This document shows, piece after piece, positions 10,025 through 22,019 of a DNA stretch of 64,000 bases (the stretch's first letter is position 1; each line of letters starts with the position of its first letter). The notes below the pieces were generated by a model that saw only the letters and a list, made by a program, of their open reading frames with translations, did no database searches and had not been told where the DNA came from. The position numbers and the translations under genes were made by a program. This DNA comes from Margaritifera margaritifera (lineage: Eukaryota; Mollusca; Bivalvia; Unionida; Margaritiferidae): NCBI GenBank assembly GCA_029931535.1, contig JAQPZY010001561.1, forward strand, positions 3,775,001 to 3,839,000. Reading direction: 5' to 3'.

Positions 10025-10975
10025 AAGTTTAATTTATTCGCACAAATTGATTGATCTTAGCTGTAACATACTGGACTTCCAAGATCGTGGCAAAAATATC
10101 TTAAATACTGTTCTTCGTCAGTCATTTAAGGCAAAATAAAATCATCCACAGAATAATTTGTCCTGGAACTTGGTCCCTAATAATCTGTTTTAGAGATGCT
10201 GTCAAGAAGCCAACATGACGACCGTCTAAAACACGTACTTGTAGTATGCGTAATTTACTTTATGTGTTAACTTTTCATTTTTATAGTTGTCTCTGCTACA
10301 AGTAGGGCCTACAATATATACTGAGTCACCATGTGTTGTTTTTAATCGAATTTTATCCCCATAAATTCTGTCTCTGCTTTGTCGAAATATTATAAACTGA
10401 CCTTGCAAAGTTTACGAAATCTTAACTTGCATATTTGGCCGATTATAAATTTGTGTATTTACCAGCATCAAATGCGTAATTTATTCCTTCCTTTTAATGT
10501 ATTGTTTAAACCATCTTACTTTCAAAGTTGTTGCGACCTATCTTGACGCATCATTGAAAGGAATCTGTAAATCTGCATTTTCCCGAAACATTGGAGTATA
10601 TATTGTATAATGTTTTCAATCAAAACAAGTCAACACTATTCTCTCCAATGTTATCCTTTAACACAACTAGCTTTCGTCACACTTTTATCCCGTCCAAACT
10701 TGGAAACAAATTGGCATTATCTTTAGATACCGACATCTTGCTTTCATGCTAAGCTCGTGAAATATGTATATCGACTCTCTGAAAACTGTTGAATTAAATA
10801 GAATGTAGCTTTGTACCATTATTTATGATGTGTAAAATTTTCATCTGATTATATTGTGTTCGCTCCGCGGCACGGCTTGTCCCTTTGGACAAGGTTGCTT
10901 TAATGGTTTCAATGTGCTTGCATATAAGGCTCATCAACAGCAACTGCTCCAGGGAATACCTATTTTTTTTCCTGT
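10025..10975. other. Unassigned AT-rich DNA
   Basis: No supported gene or array. A 60-codon minus-strand frame (10226-10408) has no family signature. Confidence 0.35.
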
Positions 10976-10977
10976 TG

Positions 10978-11165
10978 CGTTGTCGTATCCTATACGAGTG
11001 GTTTGAAGTGTTGCACTAGTGCACTAGAACGTTAGTGTTGTTGTATCCTATACGAGTGGTTTAGTGTGTTGCATTAGTGCACTAGAACGTTAATGGTGTC
11101 GTATCCTATACGAGTGGTTTAGAGTGTTGCACTAGTGCACTAGAACGTTAGTGTTGTCGTATCCC
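10978..11165. repeat. Minisatellite, about 60-bp unit, 3 copies
   Basis: Units start with GTCGTATCCTATACGAGTGG and contain GTTGCACTAGTGCACTAGAA. The GCACTAGTGC core is a perfect 10-bp palindrome in each complete unit (one copy has GCATTAGTGC). Confidence 0.9.
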
Positions 11166-11297
11166 TAAATGCCGATGTGAAAATATGATATTCCTCTAGA
11201 ACTGTAAAATACTATCTACTAAATAGGTAGCTTGTCTACACCGGCACGTACGCTGCATGTACAACAATACCACCAGTACGAGTGGACACTAGCCTAA

Positions 11298-11369
11298 TGA
11301 ATATTCCAATTATGGGACAGACGGCCAAGTCACTGAATATTCCAATTATGGGACAGACGGCTAAGTCAC
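11298..11369. repeat. 36-bp direct duplication
   Basis: TGAATATTCCAATTATGGGA followed by CAGACGGCCAAGTCAC occurs twice head to tail with one difference (GGCC/GGCT). Confidence 0.9.
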
Positions 11370-11874
11370 TGAGTTCGGGTGTAGACGTGCACAATGATGC
11401 CATTCTCATTTATATTTTCGACATAGTAAATGCAAGGTAGAACCTGTAATGATAGAATATATTTTTGCTTCAACACGAAATAATTTTGTTTCAACACGAA
11501 ATTCCTTCAAACGGTGCATCTGTGATAAAAAAAATGTGAGTGACACATATCGGTAAACAATATGTTGTTCAGGCCATTACGAGACTCGCGCTTGTGTAGA
11601 TCTGAAGCGAAAATCTGGTTGAACTAGACTAGTAACTCACCGCCTATTTACCAAGGTGCCCTTTGTTTCTTAAAACCCGTTGGGATGGCACTAGGCCACC
11701 TAGGCAGTAGTCGCCATCATAACATATGCATTTAGTTTGCGAGTACAGTAATTTGATATGGATTACTGTTTCAACTCGATTTGGAACTGGCCGAGTTCAG
11801 ATCAAACAAGTCGCGTTACGTGATACAGCAATCTATATCCAAGAGTCCGCGTTGATGACGTTTAACTGTATACC

Positions 11875-12090
11875 CAGTGCTGGATTACCCAACAGGCAGA
11901 CTAAGCACGTGCTTAGGGTGCCAGCAGCAAAGCAGGGGCACCCCAAAAAATGCGAAATTATTATTTTTTTTTTCTTTTTTCTTTTTGCTTAGGGCACCCA
12001 GCAAAGCAATGGCGCAAAAAAAAAAAAAAAAAGGAAATAAGGAAATTATGTTTGTTTTTGTTGGCCTCACGAGGTTATAATCCTGCCCTG
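11875..12090. mobile_element. hAT-type MITE, 216 bp, with 8-bp target-site duplication
   Basis: The left end is CAGTGCTGGATTAC and the right end is ATAATCCTGCCCTG, an imperfect inverted repeat of about 14 bp. The element is flanked by a perfect 8-bp direct repeat TGTATACC (11867-11874 and 12091-12098). The interior has GCTTAGGGTGCCAGCAG and a second GCTTAGGGCACCCAGCA, a T-rich and an A17-like tract, and no gene. Duplication length and CAGTG-type ends fit hAT. Confidence 0.9.
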
Positions 12091-12099
12091 TGTATACCC

Positions 12100-13390
<1,291 letters not shown>

Positions 13391-13391
13391 T

Positions 13392-13549
13392 CACACACTC
13401 TAAATAGAACCATGTCACACTCTAAATAGAACCATGTCACACTCTAAATAGAACCATGTCACATTCTAAATAGAACCATGTCACACTCTAAATAGAACCA
13501 TGTCACACTCTAAATAGAACCATGTCACACTCTAAATAGAACCATGTCA
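13392..13549. repeat. 22-bp minisatellite, 7 copies
   Basis: CACTCTAAATAGAACCATGT plus CA is repeated seven times and is almost perfect (one CACATT variant), so it is recent or homogenised. Confidence 0.97.
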
Positions 13550-14555
13550 AAAGTATTATAATACCATTACGGATTTATTTGCAAAAGTAAAGTAAAAAAA
13601 AAAAAAACAAAGAGTCCACTGAAGCTTGAAAAAGAAACTAGGGATTTTCCGGCCAAGAATAAGTCATCCCAGCAATTCAGTCGAGTCGCCGTAGTGAACG
13701 AAATGAGGGAGTGTGATGTGCATATGACGTAATTGGTAAAAAAAGATACATGTATATCCAATGGCAGCTGTTACAGTATTTCTGATGTGCTTTGCAAAAA
13801 GGCCTTAGGATTTTCCTATCCTATGGTCTCTACAGATCAATTGGACCAGTCTGACATTATATTAAGCAATACTACTGCAATCACTGAATTAACCAATCTT
13901 AGTCCTAAAGTATTAATGAGCTAGGTTATGAAATACGACGTAATCCCTATTGCCTTTTTTCTATACACTCTGAATACATACATTTTTGTGGGTATCAATT
14001 TTGGTGGTTGTGGGAAATAAAGACATTTTCATCGGTGGCTACATTGATTAATTCTGTAAATAGAGTCCTGTGTTATGTACAGATGGATCATTTTCAGTTT
14101 TAAAACAATGAAATCAACGAAAATCAATACCCCACAAATAAAAGTAAATCTACGTACATACCCGCTTATAATCTGTGTAAAATGACCTTTGTTGCTAATC
14201 CAACAGAACAATGAAAAATTCCTGTACGAGTTTTGTCCTACATTTGAAATTGTATTTAAACAAAACAATAAAATCCTATTTGAAATGTCATATTTCCACA
14301 CCTACACCTACACCTACACAAGGTTGTTTTGGTGAATGTCGCAAGCTGAAACACTGGCATCTGGTTCCTTTGATTTGTTAACTACTATATAAAAAATTAG
14401 CCGTATTTTGTATATGAAATTGGTTGAAAATTATCCAGACGGCTAATTGGCTAATTATGTTCATTGAGATTTGTGTTTGTCTCCATCTCATACTCTGCAG
14501 AGAGTTTCATTTATATGGAGCGCCTGACCATAGTTAGAAAGGTACTGAGGCTTAC
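13550..14555. other. Unassigned AT-rich DNA
   Basis: Open frames here (13567-13761 minus, 13733-13924 plus, 14029-14301 minus) overlap or lack motifs. CACCTACACCTACACCTACAC at 14300-14320 is a short repeat. Confidence 0.35.
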
Positions 14556-14557
14556 TG

Positions 14558-14808
14558 GGCCCTGGGTGGCCGAGTGGTCTAAGGCGCTCGCCTTTACAGA
14601 TCACTGACATCTCACCTCTGTCCTCGTGGGTTCGAGTTTCGGGCTCGGCCAACGTGGGTATGTGAGAAAGCTTGCCAGTAGCTTCCCGTGGGTCGGTGGT
14701 TCTTCCAGGGATTTTCTCGGGTTCCTCCTCTACCAAATATACTAGCCGCCATGTATAGCCTATCGTGTGCTGAAAAATGGCGTTAAATCCATAACAACCA
14801 ACCAACCT
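14558..14808 (+). mobile_element. SINE with tRNA-Leu/Ser-like head
   Basis: The head reads GGTGGCCGAGTGGTCTAAGG (A box, class II tRNA style) and GGGTTCGAGTTTCGGGCTCG (B box, about 14627). A conserved body (AGCTTCCCGTGGGTCGGTGG, TTCTTCCAGGGATTTTCTCG, CTAGCCGCCATGTATAGCC) follows, with the 3' end GGCGTTAAATCCATAACAACC and a CAACCAACC tail. The unspliced anticodon region with extra bases and the body show that it is a SINE and not a working tRNA gene. The tail style is familiar from bivalve SINEs. Confidence 0.88.
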
Positions 14809-15089
14809 CCTTCTAGCTATATATCAGCAGATTATTTCGGTTTGTCAACCATCCTAATCTGGTTGAACTAGACTATAACCATCTAATTCCTCTATAGATG
14901 AAAGAAATATGATCGAATATCTTTCATAAAACTTACAATCCTACCTTTTTCGAATAATGTCAGACAACGTTGTCACTTGTATTTCTTCATATTTAGCTCT
15001 GATGGATCAAGATACCAAAACAGGAATCGTATATCTGTGAACTTAGTCGACTATTTGAAGTGACCCAAAATCGATCGTTCGAATAAGAA

Positions 15090-15620
15090 CAAGACGCTAC
15101 TTCTACTGATATTACTACTGCTGCTGCTTTTTATGATAATACAACCACTTTGACTACCACCACCACCAATATGACCTACTGTTACTACTACTACCTCTAC
15201 TAATACTTTGCTGTTGGTCTGTCTACTACTGCTACTACTACTACTACTACCACAATGACTAACACAACCACCAATATGACATACTGTTACTACTACTACG
15301 TCCACTACTACTTTGCTGTTGGTCTGTCTACTACTGCTACTACTACCATAATGACTACCACCACCACCAATATAACATACTGTTACTACTATTAATTCTG
15401 CTACTGCTACTACTACCATTACTACCTCTGCCACTACAGCTGCTACTTTTAATGCTTCTACTACCACCATGATTATCAGATCTACCAATATTACCAACTA
15501 CTACTGCTGCTACAACTAACTCTACTACTGGTGCTTATTATGCTACTACTACCACCATCACCGTAACCAAAGCGACCCACTAATACTAGTTCTAACTCTA
15601 CTACTACTACTTTTGAATGT
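15090..15620. repeat. Imperfect (TAC/ACC)n trinucleotide-rich tract with longer internal repeats
   Basis: Long CTACTACTACC runs. The block TGACATACTGTTACTACTAC followed by CTTTGCTGTTGGTCTGTCTA recurs about three times (15170-15400). Two long minus-strand frames over it encode Val/Ser/Gly-rich low complexity and are not called. Confidence 0.9.
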
Positions 15621-15807
15621 ATAGCCCTAGATAGATCAGCAGTGACACGCTTGCTGTGGACGATTTTGGTCCTGGGTTCTATCCCAATTTCAGACATACT
15701 CAAAAATAGTGGGCGTCCATCCATAATCGATTGTTTCCTCTGTGTGCAGTATAATATGTGAGAACTTGCGCAATCGACGTAAAATTCATAAAGCTTAAAC
15801 TTTTTAA

Positions 15808-17465
15808 GCGACTGTTATATAACATAGATGAATAAATCTTTCTAACCTACTATTATATATAACATAGATGAATAAATCTTTCTAAGCTACTGTTATATAT
15901 AACACAGATGAATAAATCTTTCTAAGCTACTGTTATATATAACATAGATGAATAAATCTTTCTAAGCTACTGTTATATATAACACAGATGAATAAATCTT
16001 TCTAAGCTACTGTTATATATAACATAGATGAATAAATCTTTCTAAGCTACTGTTATATATAACACAGATGAATAAATCTTTCTAAGCTACTGTTATATAT
16101 AACACAGATGAATAAATCTTTCTAAGCTACTGTAAATATATAACACAGATGAAAAAATCATTCTAAGCTACTGTTATATATAACACAGATGAATAAATCT
16201 TTCTAAGCTACTGTTATATATAACACAGATGAATAAATCTTTCTAAGCTACTGTTATATATAACATAGATTAATAAATCTTTCTAAGCTACTGTTATATA
16301 TAACACAGATGAATAAATCTTTCTAAGCTACTGTTATATATAACATAGATTAATAAATCTTTCTAAGCTACTATTTTATAACATAGATAGATAAATCTTT
16401 CTAAGCTACTGTTATATAACATAGATGAATAAATCTTTCTAAGCTACTGTTATATATAACATAGATGAATAAATCTTTCTAAGCTACTATTTTATAACAT
16501 AGATAGATAAACCTTTCTAAGCTACTGTTATATAATATAGATGAATAAATCATTCTAATCTACTGTTATATAACATAGATGAATAAATCGTTCTAAGCTA
16601 CTGTTATATATAACATAGATTAATAAATCTTTCTAAGCTACTGTTATATAACATAGATGAATAAATCTTTCTAAGCTAATGTTATATATAACATAGATGA
16701 ATAAGATTTTCTAAGCTACTGTTATATAACATAGATGAATTAATCTTTCTAAGCTACTGTTATATATAACATAGATGAATAAGATTGTCTAAGCTACTGT
16801 TATATAACATAGATGAATAAATCTTTGTAAGCTACTGTTATATACAACATAGATGAATAAGATTGTCTAAGCTACTGCTATATAACATAGATGAATAAAT
16901 CTTTCTAAGCTACTGTTATATAACATAGATGAATAAATCTTTCTAAACTACTGTTATATAACATAGATGAATAAATCTTTCTAATCTACTGTTATATAAA
17001 TAGATGAAAAAAAATTTCTAAGCTATATGTATATGAATAGATCAATAAGACTTTCTAAGCTACTGTTATATAACATAGATCAATAAGACTTTCTAAGCTA
17101 CTGTTATATAACATAGATGAATAAATCTTTCTAAGCTACTGTTGTATAACATAGATGAATAAATATTTCTAAGCTATCGTTATATAAAAAGATGAATAAG
17201 ACTTTCTAAGCTACTATTGTATAACATAGATGAATAAATCTTTTTAAGCTACTGTTGTATAACATAGACGAATAAGATTGTTTAAGCTACTGTTGTATAA
17301 CATAGATGAATAAATATGTATAAGCTATAGTTATATAAAAAGATGAATAAGACTTTCTAAGCTAATGTTGTATAACATAGACAAATAAGACTGTTTATGC
17401 TACTGTTATATAACATAGATGAATAAATCTTTCTAAGCTATAGTTATATAATACAGATTAACAAA
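15808..17465. repeat. Large minisatellite, about 40-bp unit, about 42 copies
   Basis: The unit is CTACTGTTATATATAACACA followed by GATGAATAAATCTTTCTAAG. The first half of the array is 40-bp units with a perfect TTATATATAA palindrome. The second half is mostly 38-bp units (TTATATAACATAG) with more substitutions, so the array is homogenised at one end and decayed at the other. This is the largest array in the window. Confidence 0.97.
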
Positions 17466-17554
17466 CCTTCTATACGTTTGTCCTTTCTAAGCGCAAATGA
17501 AAATGTAGGGCGTAAAGTAAATTGGAAAGTAAACAACTTTGTAACTTTCTGGAA

Positions 17555-17670
17555 TGAAAATTCCAACACATTATAGTTAATCTTTAGTAACAGTAACTTC
17601 CAACACATTATAGTTAATCCTAAGTAACAGTAACTTCCAACACATTATAGTTAATCCTTAGTAACAGCGA
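17555..17670. repeat. 37-bp minisatellite, 3 copies
   Basis: CTTCCAACACATTATAGTTA followed by ATCCTTAGTAACAGTAA is repeated, the last copy being partial. Confidence 0.9.
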
Positions 17671-17701
17671 CATACTTTTAAGCTCTTAATGTCTAAAGAA
17701 T

Positions 17702-17727
17702 AAATATATATATATCTTTTTGTTATG

Positions 17728-17790
<63 letters not shown>

Positions 17791-17800
17791 TTTTGTTATG

Positions 17801-17862
<62 letters not shown>
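17702..17862. repeat. (TA)n tracts separated by a duplicated spacer
   Basis: TCTTTTTGTTATGTCAC occurs twice (17716 and 17789), each time next to a TA run. A short unit containing the TA tract was therefore duplicated before the tract grew. Confidence 0.95.
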
Positions 17863-17867
<5 letters not shown>

Positions 17868-17933
17868 GCCATTATGTATCTCTTGTTTGTAGAGTTTCCT
17901 GTCATTCAAGCATGTAATATTCCAGGTGATCTC

Positions 17934-18061
17934 TCGGCTTTATGTTAAGTTTTCGCTTTGTGGTTGTAAGTTGTTTCTTCCCCTTACAAAGAGCTTGCAT
18001 AGCTGGAAACGTCATGACACTTTTTTGTAATTACGCCGTCAGCAATTGTCAGCAATTGTTA

Positions 18062-18068
<7 letters not shown>
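17934..18068 (+). mobile_element. Retroelement 3' end abutting (TA)n, copy 1
   Basis: The text TTCTTCCCCTTACAAAGAGC, TTGCATAGCTGGAAACGTCA and TTTTTGTAATTACGCCGTC leads directly into (TA)n. The complement of 42843-42975 has the same order of words (TTTCCTCCCTTGACGAAGAG, CTTGTTTAGCTCGAAACC, TTTGTAGTTGCGCCGTTA) and also leads into (TA)n. A short stem (AGCT...AGCT) precedes GAAAC. The pattern resembles 3' ends of Penelope-like or similar retroelements, but the family is inferred. Confidence 0.45.
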
Positions 18069-18123
<55 letters not shown>

Positions 18124-18146
18124 TAGATAGATAGATATATAGATAC

Positions 18147-18200
<54 letters not shown>
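18068..18200. repeat. Compound (TA)n(GATA)n microsatellite
   Basis: About 26 TA repeats followed by TAGA/GATA repeats to 18200. Confidence 0.97.
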
Positions 18201-18201
<1 letters not shown>

Positions 18202-19043
18202 CTGCTAGTTCAGTGCAGATAAAATGTTTGCAGTGACAAAATAATGATCATAAAAAAAATATGACGCCAATCGGTTGATTCCAAAGCTCTCCAAAGTACA
18301 ATCGCAAAATTTGCATGGCTTCATTCAGGAGACAAATTCATTCAAGTGGTCCTAATCAGAAGACAAATTCCATTGCTAAACGGCACATTCTTATCGATCC
18401 AAATATGCAAAGTTCTTGGAAGAGTTTATTCTTTTAGCCATCATGAAAAAGATGCATATTAATTCCTGACATGGGAAGTATTATGCAGTAATAGTGATGA
18501 AATTGCAATAAATATGTATATAAATTGAATGACACACAAGCATTGGCCAAGCACGTTGGGTAAAATGACGGTAAATTTAGCATTTATAGCTGGCTTTACA
18601 ATCGCTGGTCATTGGTTGAAATTTAAACACGTGACATATAAGATTACGGTTATATTTCCAGAAAAATTATCATCTCCTGAGATGTTATTATATTATCCTC
18701 CAGGTCATATCATATTACCTTCCTCAAGTTACAGTGATATTACTGTGCGATTGTCCTGATTAATACTAGTCAAATACAAATAGGTCTTTCACCACTCAGA
18801 ATAAAGTTGCCCAGAGTCTGCCATTTTTTCATGCAGGCAATTTAAGTTGTTGCTTTTTGCTCTTTTTTTCCCCTCAGTATAATAAAGCTGTTATTGGCCT
18901 CGTTTTGAATTTAAATGAAGAATTGTGCAACCACGATATATATCATGTTACTCTCTGGTGCACATATTGTCATCTAAACCGCAAAAAGTGCAATAATTGT
19001 ATAATACATAAATATAAATATGCAGTATAATTATTATGTAAAA

Positions 19044-19045
<2 letters not shown>
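18201..19045. other. Unassigned AT-rich DNA
   Basis: A 76-codon plus frame at 18529-18759 shows no motif; nothing else is supported. Confidence 0.35.
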
Positions 19046-19094
<49 letters not shown>

Positions 19095-19122
19095 TATATA
19101 GATATATATATATATAGATAGG
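19046..19122. repeat. (TA)n microsatellite
   Basis: TA repeats with occasional TAGA near the right end. Two minus-strand frames here encode only Tyr-Ile repeats. Confidence 0.97.
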
Positions 19123-19473
19123 TTAAGCAGGAGCATTTTAAGTGAGAAAAAAGCTCTGCATGATTTATACAGCAAATCAGAGGCTCGGTACCTCTGCTGG
19201 CTATGAGTGGGGATATTGTGTTATGTATTTTATCGGATGATAACAATAATTATTTGTTGATGTAGATACGAAAAAATGGACTGATGACAAACACTTAGAA
19301 CTCTTTGTTGGTTGACTTAGATACAAATAAATTGACTGATGACAAACACTTAGGTTTTTTGTTGAAGCAAATACTTCAGATATGTTTGTTTTTATTTCTT
19401 GCACCTGAGTTGTTTGTGTCCATTGTATTTCAAATTGAAAAAGTGTAAAACAATAGTCTTGCAGTAAAAGAAG

Positions 19474-19541
19474 TAGCAACAACAACAACAACAACAACAG
19501 CAGCAACAACAACAATAGCAACAACAACAACAACAACAACA
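19474..19541. repeat. (CAA)n microsatellite
   Basis: ACAACAACA runs with CAG interruptions. The minus-strand frame is poly-Leu and is not a gene. Confidence 0.97.
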
Positions 19542-19974
19542 GAGTAACTTGTTTCCATTATGTGTGTTCTCTTAAATTAATTTTCAATTTTCATGGTCAT
19601 TCTAAACTCGCTTTTAAGATACTATAAAATAACGAAGCAATGCACAGACAAAGTTATATTTTGTGTGGGTGGGAGTTATGAGCTGAGAAAATAAATACTT
19701 GATATTTGAAAATGTTTAATTCACAGAGCACCCTTTGTGCGACCTACAACTGTAGAACTGCTGAGGTAAAGTAAAACAGTGTCATTGAATCTATCTGTGC
19801 AGAAAATTAGAAACTCTTTCTCTCTCTCCCTCTTTCTCTTTAAACAAAATTTTGGACACGGTTTTTTTTTTCGCTTTGTGTTTATATGAAAACAACATGT
19901 GAATTTGCAATATACAAAAAAACTCTACGTTGCTGTTATTTATATTTTGATCTTCAAAAAGTGACAAACAACCC

Positions 19975-20125
19975 CTGTCAGGATTGCATGTATGTTTGAA
20001 TCGAATGCAATCGTAAATACCCCTGTAAGGATTACGTGTATGTCTATAGTCGACTACAATTGTAAATACCCCTGTAAGGAATGCATTTATGTCTATAGTC
20101 GACTCCAATCATAAATGCCCCATCA
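19975..20125. repeat. Diverged tandem repeat, about 64-bp unit
   Basis: GTAAATACCCCTGTAAGGAT, GTGTATGTCTATAGTCGACT and variants recur about three times just before the 30-bp array. That array's GTGTAAGGATCA word probably arose from this unit. Confidence 0.7.
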
Positions 20126-20129
20126 AGGA

Positions 20130-20313
20130 TCAGCTGACTATTTCTCGACTGTGTAAGGATCAGCTGACTATGGCTTGACTGTGTAAGGATCAGCTGACTA
20201 TGGCTCGACTGTGTAAGGATCAGCTGACTATTTCTCGACTGTGTAAGGATCAGCTGACTATTTCGCGACTGTGTAAGGATCAGCTGACTATTTCTTGACT
20301 GTGTAAGGATCAA
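20130..20313. repeat. 30-bp minisatellite, 6 copies
   Basis: AAGGATCAGCTGACTATTTC followed by TCGACTGTGT is repeated six times; it is nearly perfect. The unit is divisible by three and gives a spurious repeat protein on the minus strand. Confidence 0.97.
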
Positions 20314-20357
20314 CTTGCAAATCTTACTTGCAGATACTTGGTCAGATACACAGTCAG

Positions 20358-20665
20358 GAACTTGGTGTCTGGAAGCCTTTCCAAATTCCCATCAAAAAGC
20401 CTCCATTTTAACTCAAATGAACTTGGTGTCTGGAAGCCTTTCCAAATTCCCATCAAAAAGCCTCCATTTTAACTCAAATGAACTTGGTGTCTGGAAGCCT
20501 TTCCAAATTCCCATCAAAAAGCCTCCATTTTAACTCAAATGAACTTGGTGTCTGAAAGCCTTTCCAAATTCCCATCAAAAAGCCTCCATTTTAACTCAGA
20601 TGAACTTGGTGTATGGAAGCCTTTCCAAATTCCCATCAAAAAGCCTCCATTTTAACTCAAATGAA
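20358..20665. repeat. 61-bp minisatellite, 5 copies
   Basis: GAACTTGGTGTCTGGAAGCC, TTTCCAAATTCCCATCAAAA and AGCCTCCATTTTAACTCAAAT form the unit; there are five copies with one or two differences. Confidence 0.97.
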
Positions 20666-21519
20666 CCACCGCTTTATCTCAGACAAAGAAATTGGAACTT
20701 CAATACTCAAACAAATCATCCTCTAATCCATCCACTCCAGCAAATAATATTACTTTTAGCCCCTGGTGCGAATTCCAGTACGACCCCCCCCCCTCAGACT
20801 CATTCCACGCTCAAAAATGCGAATCTACCCTCACTTGGAAGCTTCAATATAAATTTGGCAATCACTCCAAAATTCACCATCTCCTAATCGCCAACATGTT
20901 TATTAAAACCTCCAAAAATAATATTTGATCGTTGCCATTTCAAATCTCGTTTTTCAGAGTATATTCAATCAAATAATAACCTTAGGTAATGACCATATTA
21001 ACCCCTGTACAGACTATTCGAAGATCGAGACATGTTTGCAGCTGCTGTTGCAACACCCAAGAACACCATCTCTAGCTGGATAAAGTCTCATTTTCATTGA
21101 GTAATTATAGCCATGCACTTATCTCTCAATGATATCAAAAGACCTCAAAAACTAATTTCAATAAGTTCATTTCACTCCCTTTCTGCACTGAATGTCTTGA
21201 AAAGCCTGAAATCTGACAATTAATTAATATTACAAGTCTTACAAAACAAAAAACGTGCTCATAACCTCTGGAAAAAGTATCCTGTACTGTTGGCTACATT
21301 GCCATACTTGTATTCAGGGTGATGAGACAGAATGAAGCTGCCCCGCAAGTCATCCGTTCCTGAATTGAAGACTGCATATAGCAACTTTAAGTATTATAAA
21401 AATCATTTTTTTTGTTGTTTTTTTTTTACTACGTGGCAAAATACGTGCAATGAAAATTCCACAAGATACTTCCTGACATCAAACACATTACTGCAGACTG
21501 GCATCCATACTATAGAACG
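20666..21519. other. Unassigned DNA
   Basis: Open frames here continue out of the 61-bp array and carry no motif. A C8-9 tract lies at about 20785. Confidence 0.35.
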
Positions 21520-21738
21520 ACCGTATTTTCGCGCGTATAATACGCTACCATCTGTAACCTGCATAGACCCAGATCTGAAGTGGCATAATGCGCAGGCAGA
21601 TCTGGGTCTATGCAATTTGTTAGGACTAATCAGTAGAACAAGCAACATAGATCCTGATCTGCCGGCGCATAATGCGACGGCAGACCAGGATCTATGTTTT
21701 TTGCATTTAGACTCACATTATACGTGAGTATATACGGT
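21520..21738. mobile_element. Multi-hairpin inverted-repeat element (MITE-like), copy 1
   Basis: The termini ACCGTATTTTCGCGCGTATAA and TTATACGTGAGTATATACGGT are inverted repeats. Inside lie two strong hairpins. One is at 21562-21612 (CATAGACCCAGATCT and AGATCTGGGTCTATG, perfect 15-bp arms). The other is at 21646-21696 (CATAGATCCTG and its partner). Each loop carries GCATAATGCG. They are joined by a TTAGGACTAATCAGTAGAACA spacer (as listed, 21 bases with the T run start omitted). A second copy is at 28711-28907, inverted. Confidence 0.85.
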
Positions 21739-21794
21739 AATAGTAGAGATGAGATATAGGACACCCGTACCTGACTCATGCATACATCCTGAAG

Positions 21795-21905
21795 GCTGAA
21801 CCTCGACCAGGGTACGCCTTTCTGACCAGGGTACGCATTTCTGACCAGGGTACGCCTTTCTGACCAGGGTACGCCTTTCTGACCAGGGTACGCATTTCTG
21901 ACAGG
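21795..21905. repeat. 19-bp minisatellite, 6 copies
   Basis: GACCAGGGTACGCCTTTCT is repeated with GCATTTCT variants in copies 2 and 5. Confidence 0.97.
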
Positions 21906-22019
21906 GGATCACATTCTTGTTGAATGTATTGACTTCATCCCGTGAGACACAAATGTGTCTTCCACCCCGTGGGGTACAGGTTATCTTTTTAATGTCAAAT
22001 CGATTAAGAAGATTTAAAA

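Noticed and set aside
14558..14650. Functional tRNA-Leu or tRNA-Ser gene
   Set aside because: The A and B boxes are present, but the sequence runs into a SINE body and the arms do not pair as a complete tRNA.
15051..15724. Minus-strand Val/Ser/Gly-rich ORFs of 148 and 77 codons
   Set aside because: They lie on an imperfect TAC/ACC trinucleotide tract; low complexity only.
19201..19539. Minus-strand ORF beginning with about 25 leucines
   Set aside because: Translation of a (CAA)n microsatellite; the remainder has no motif.
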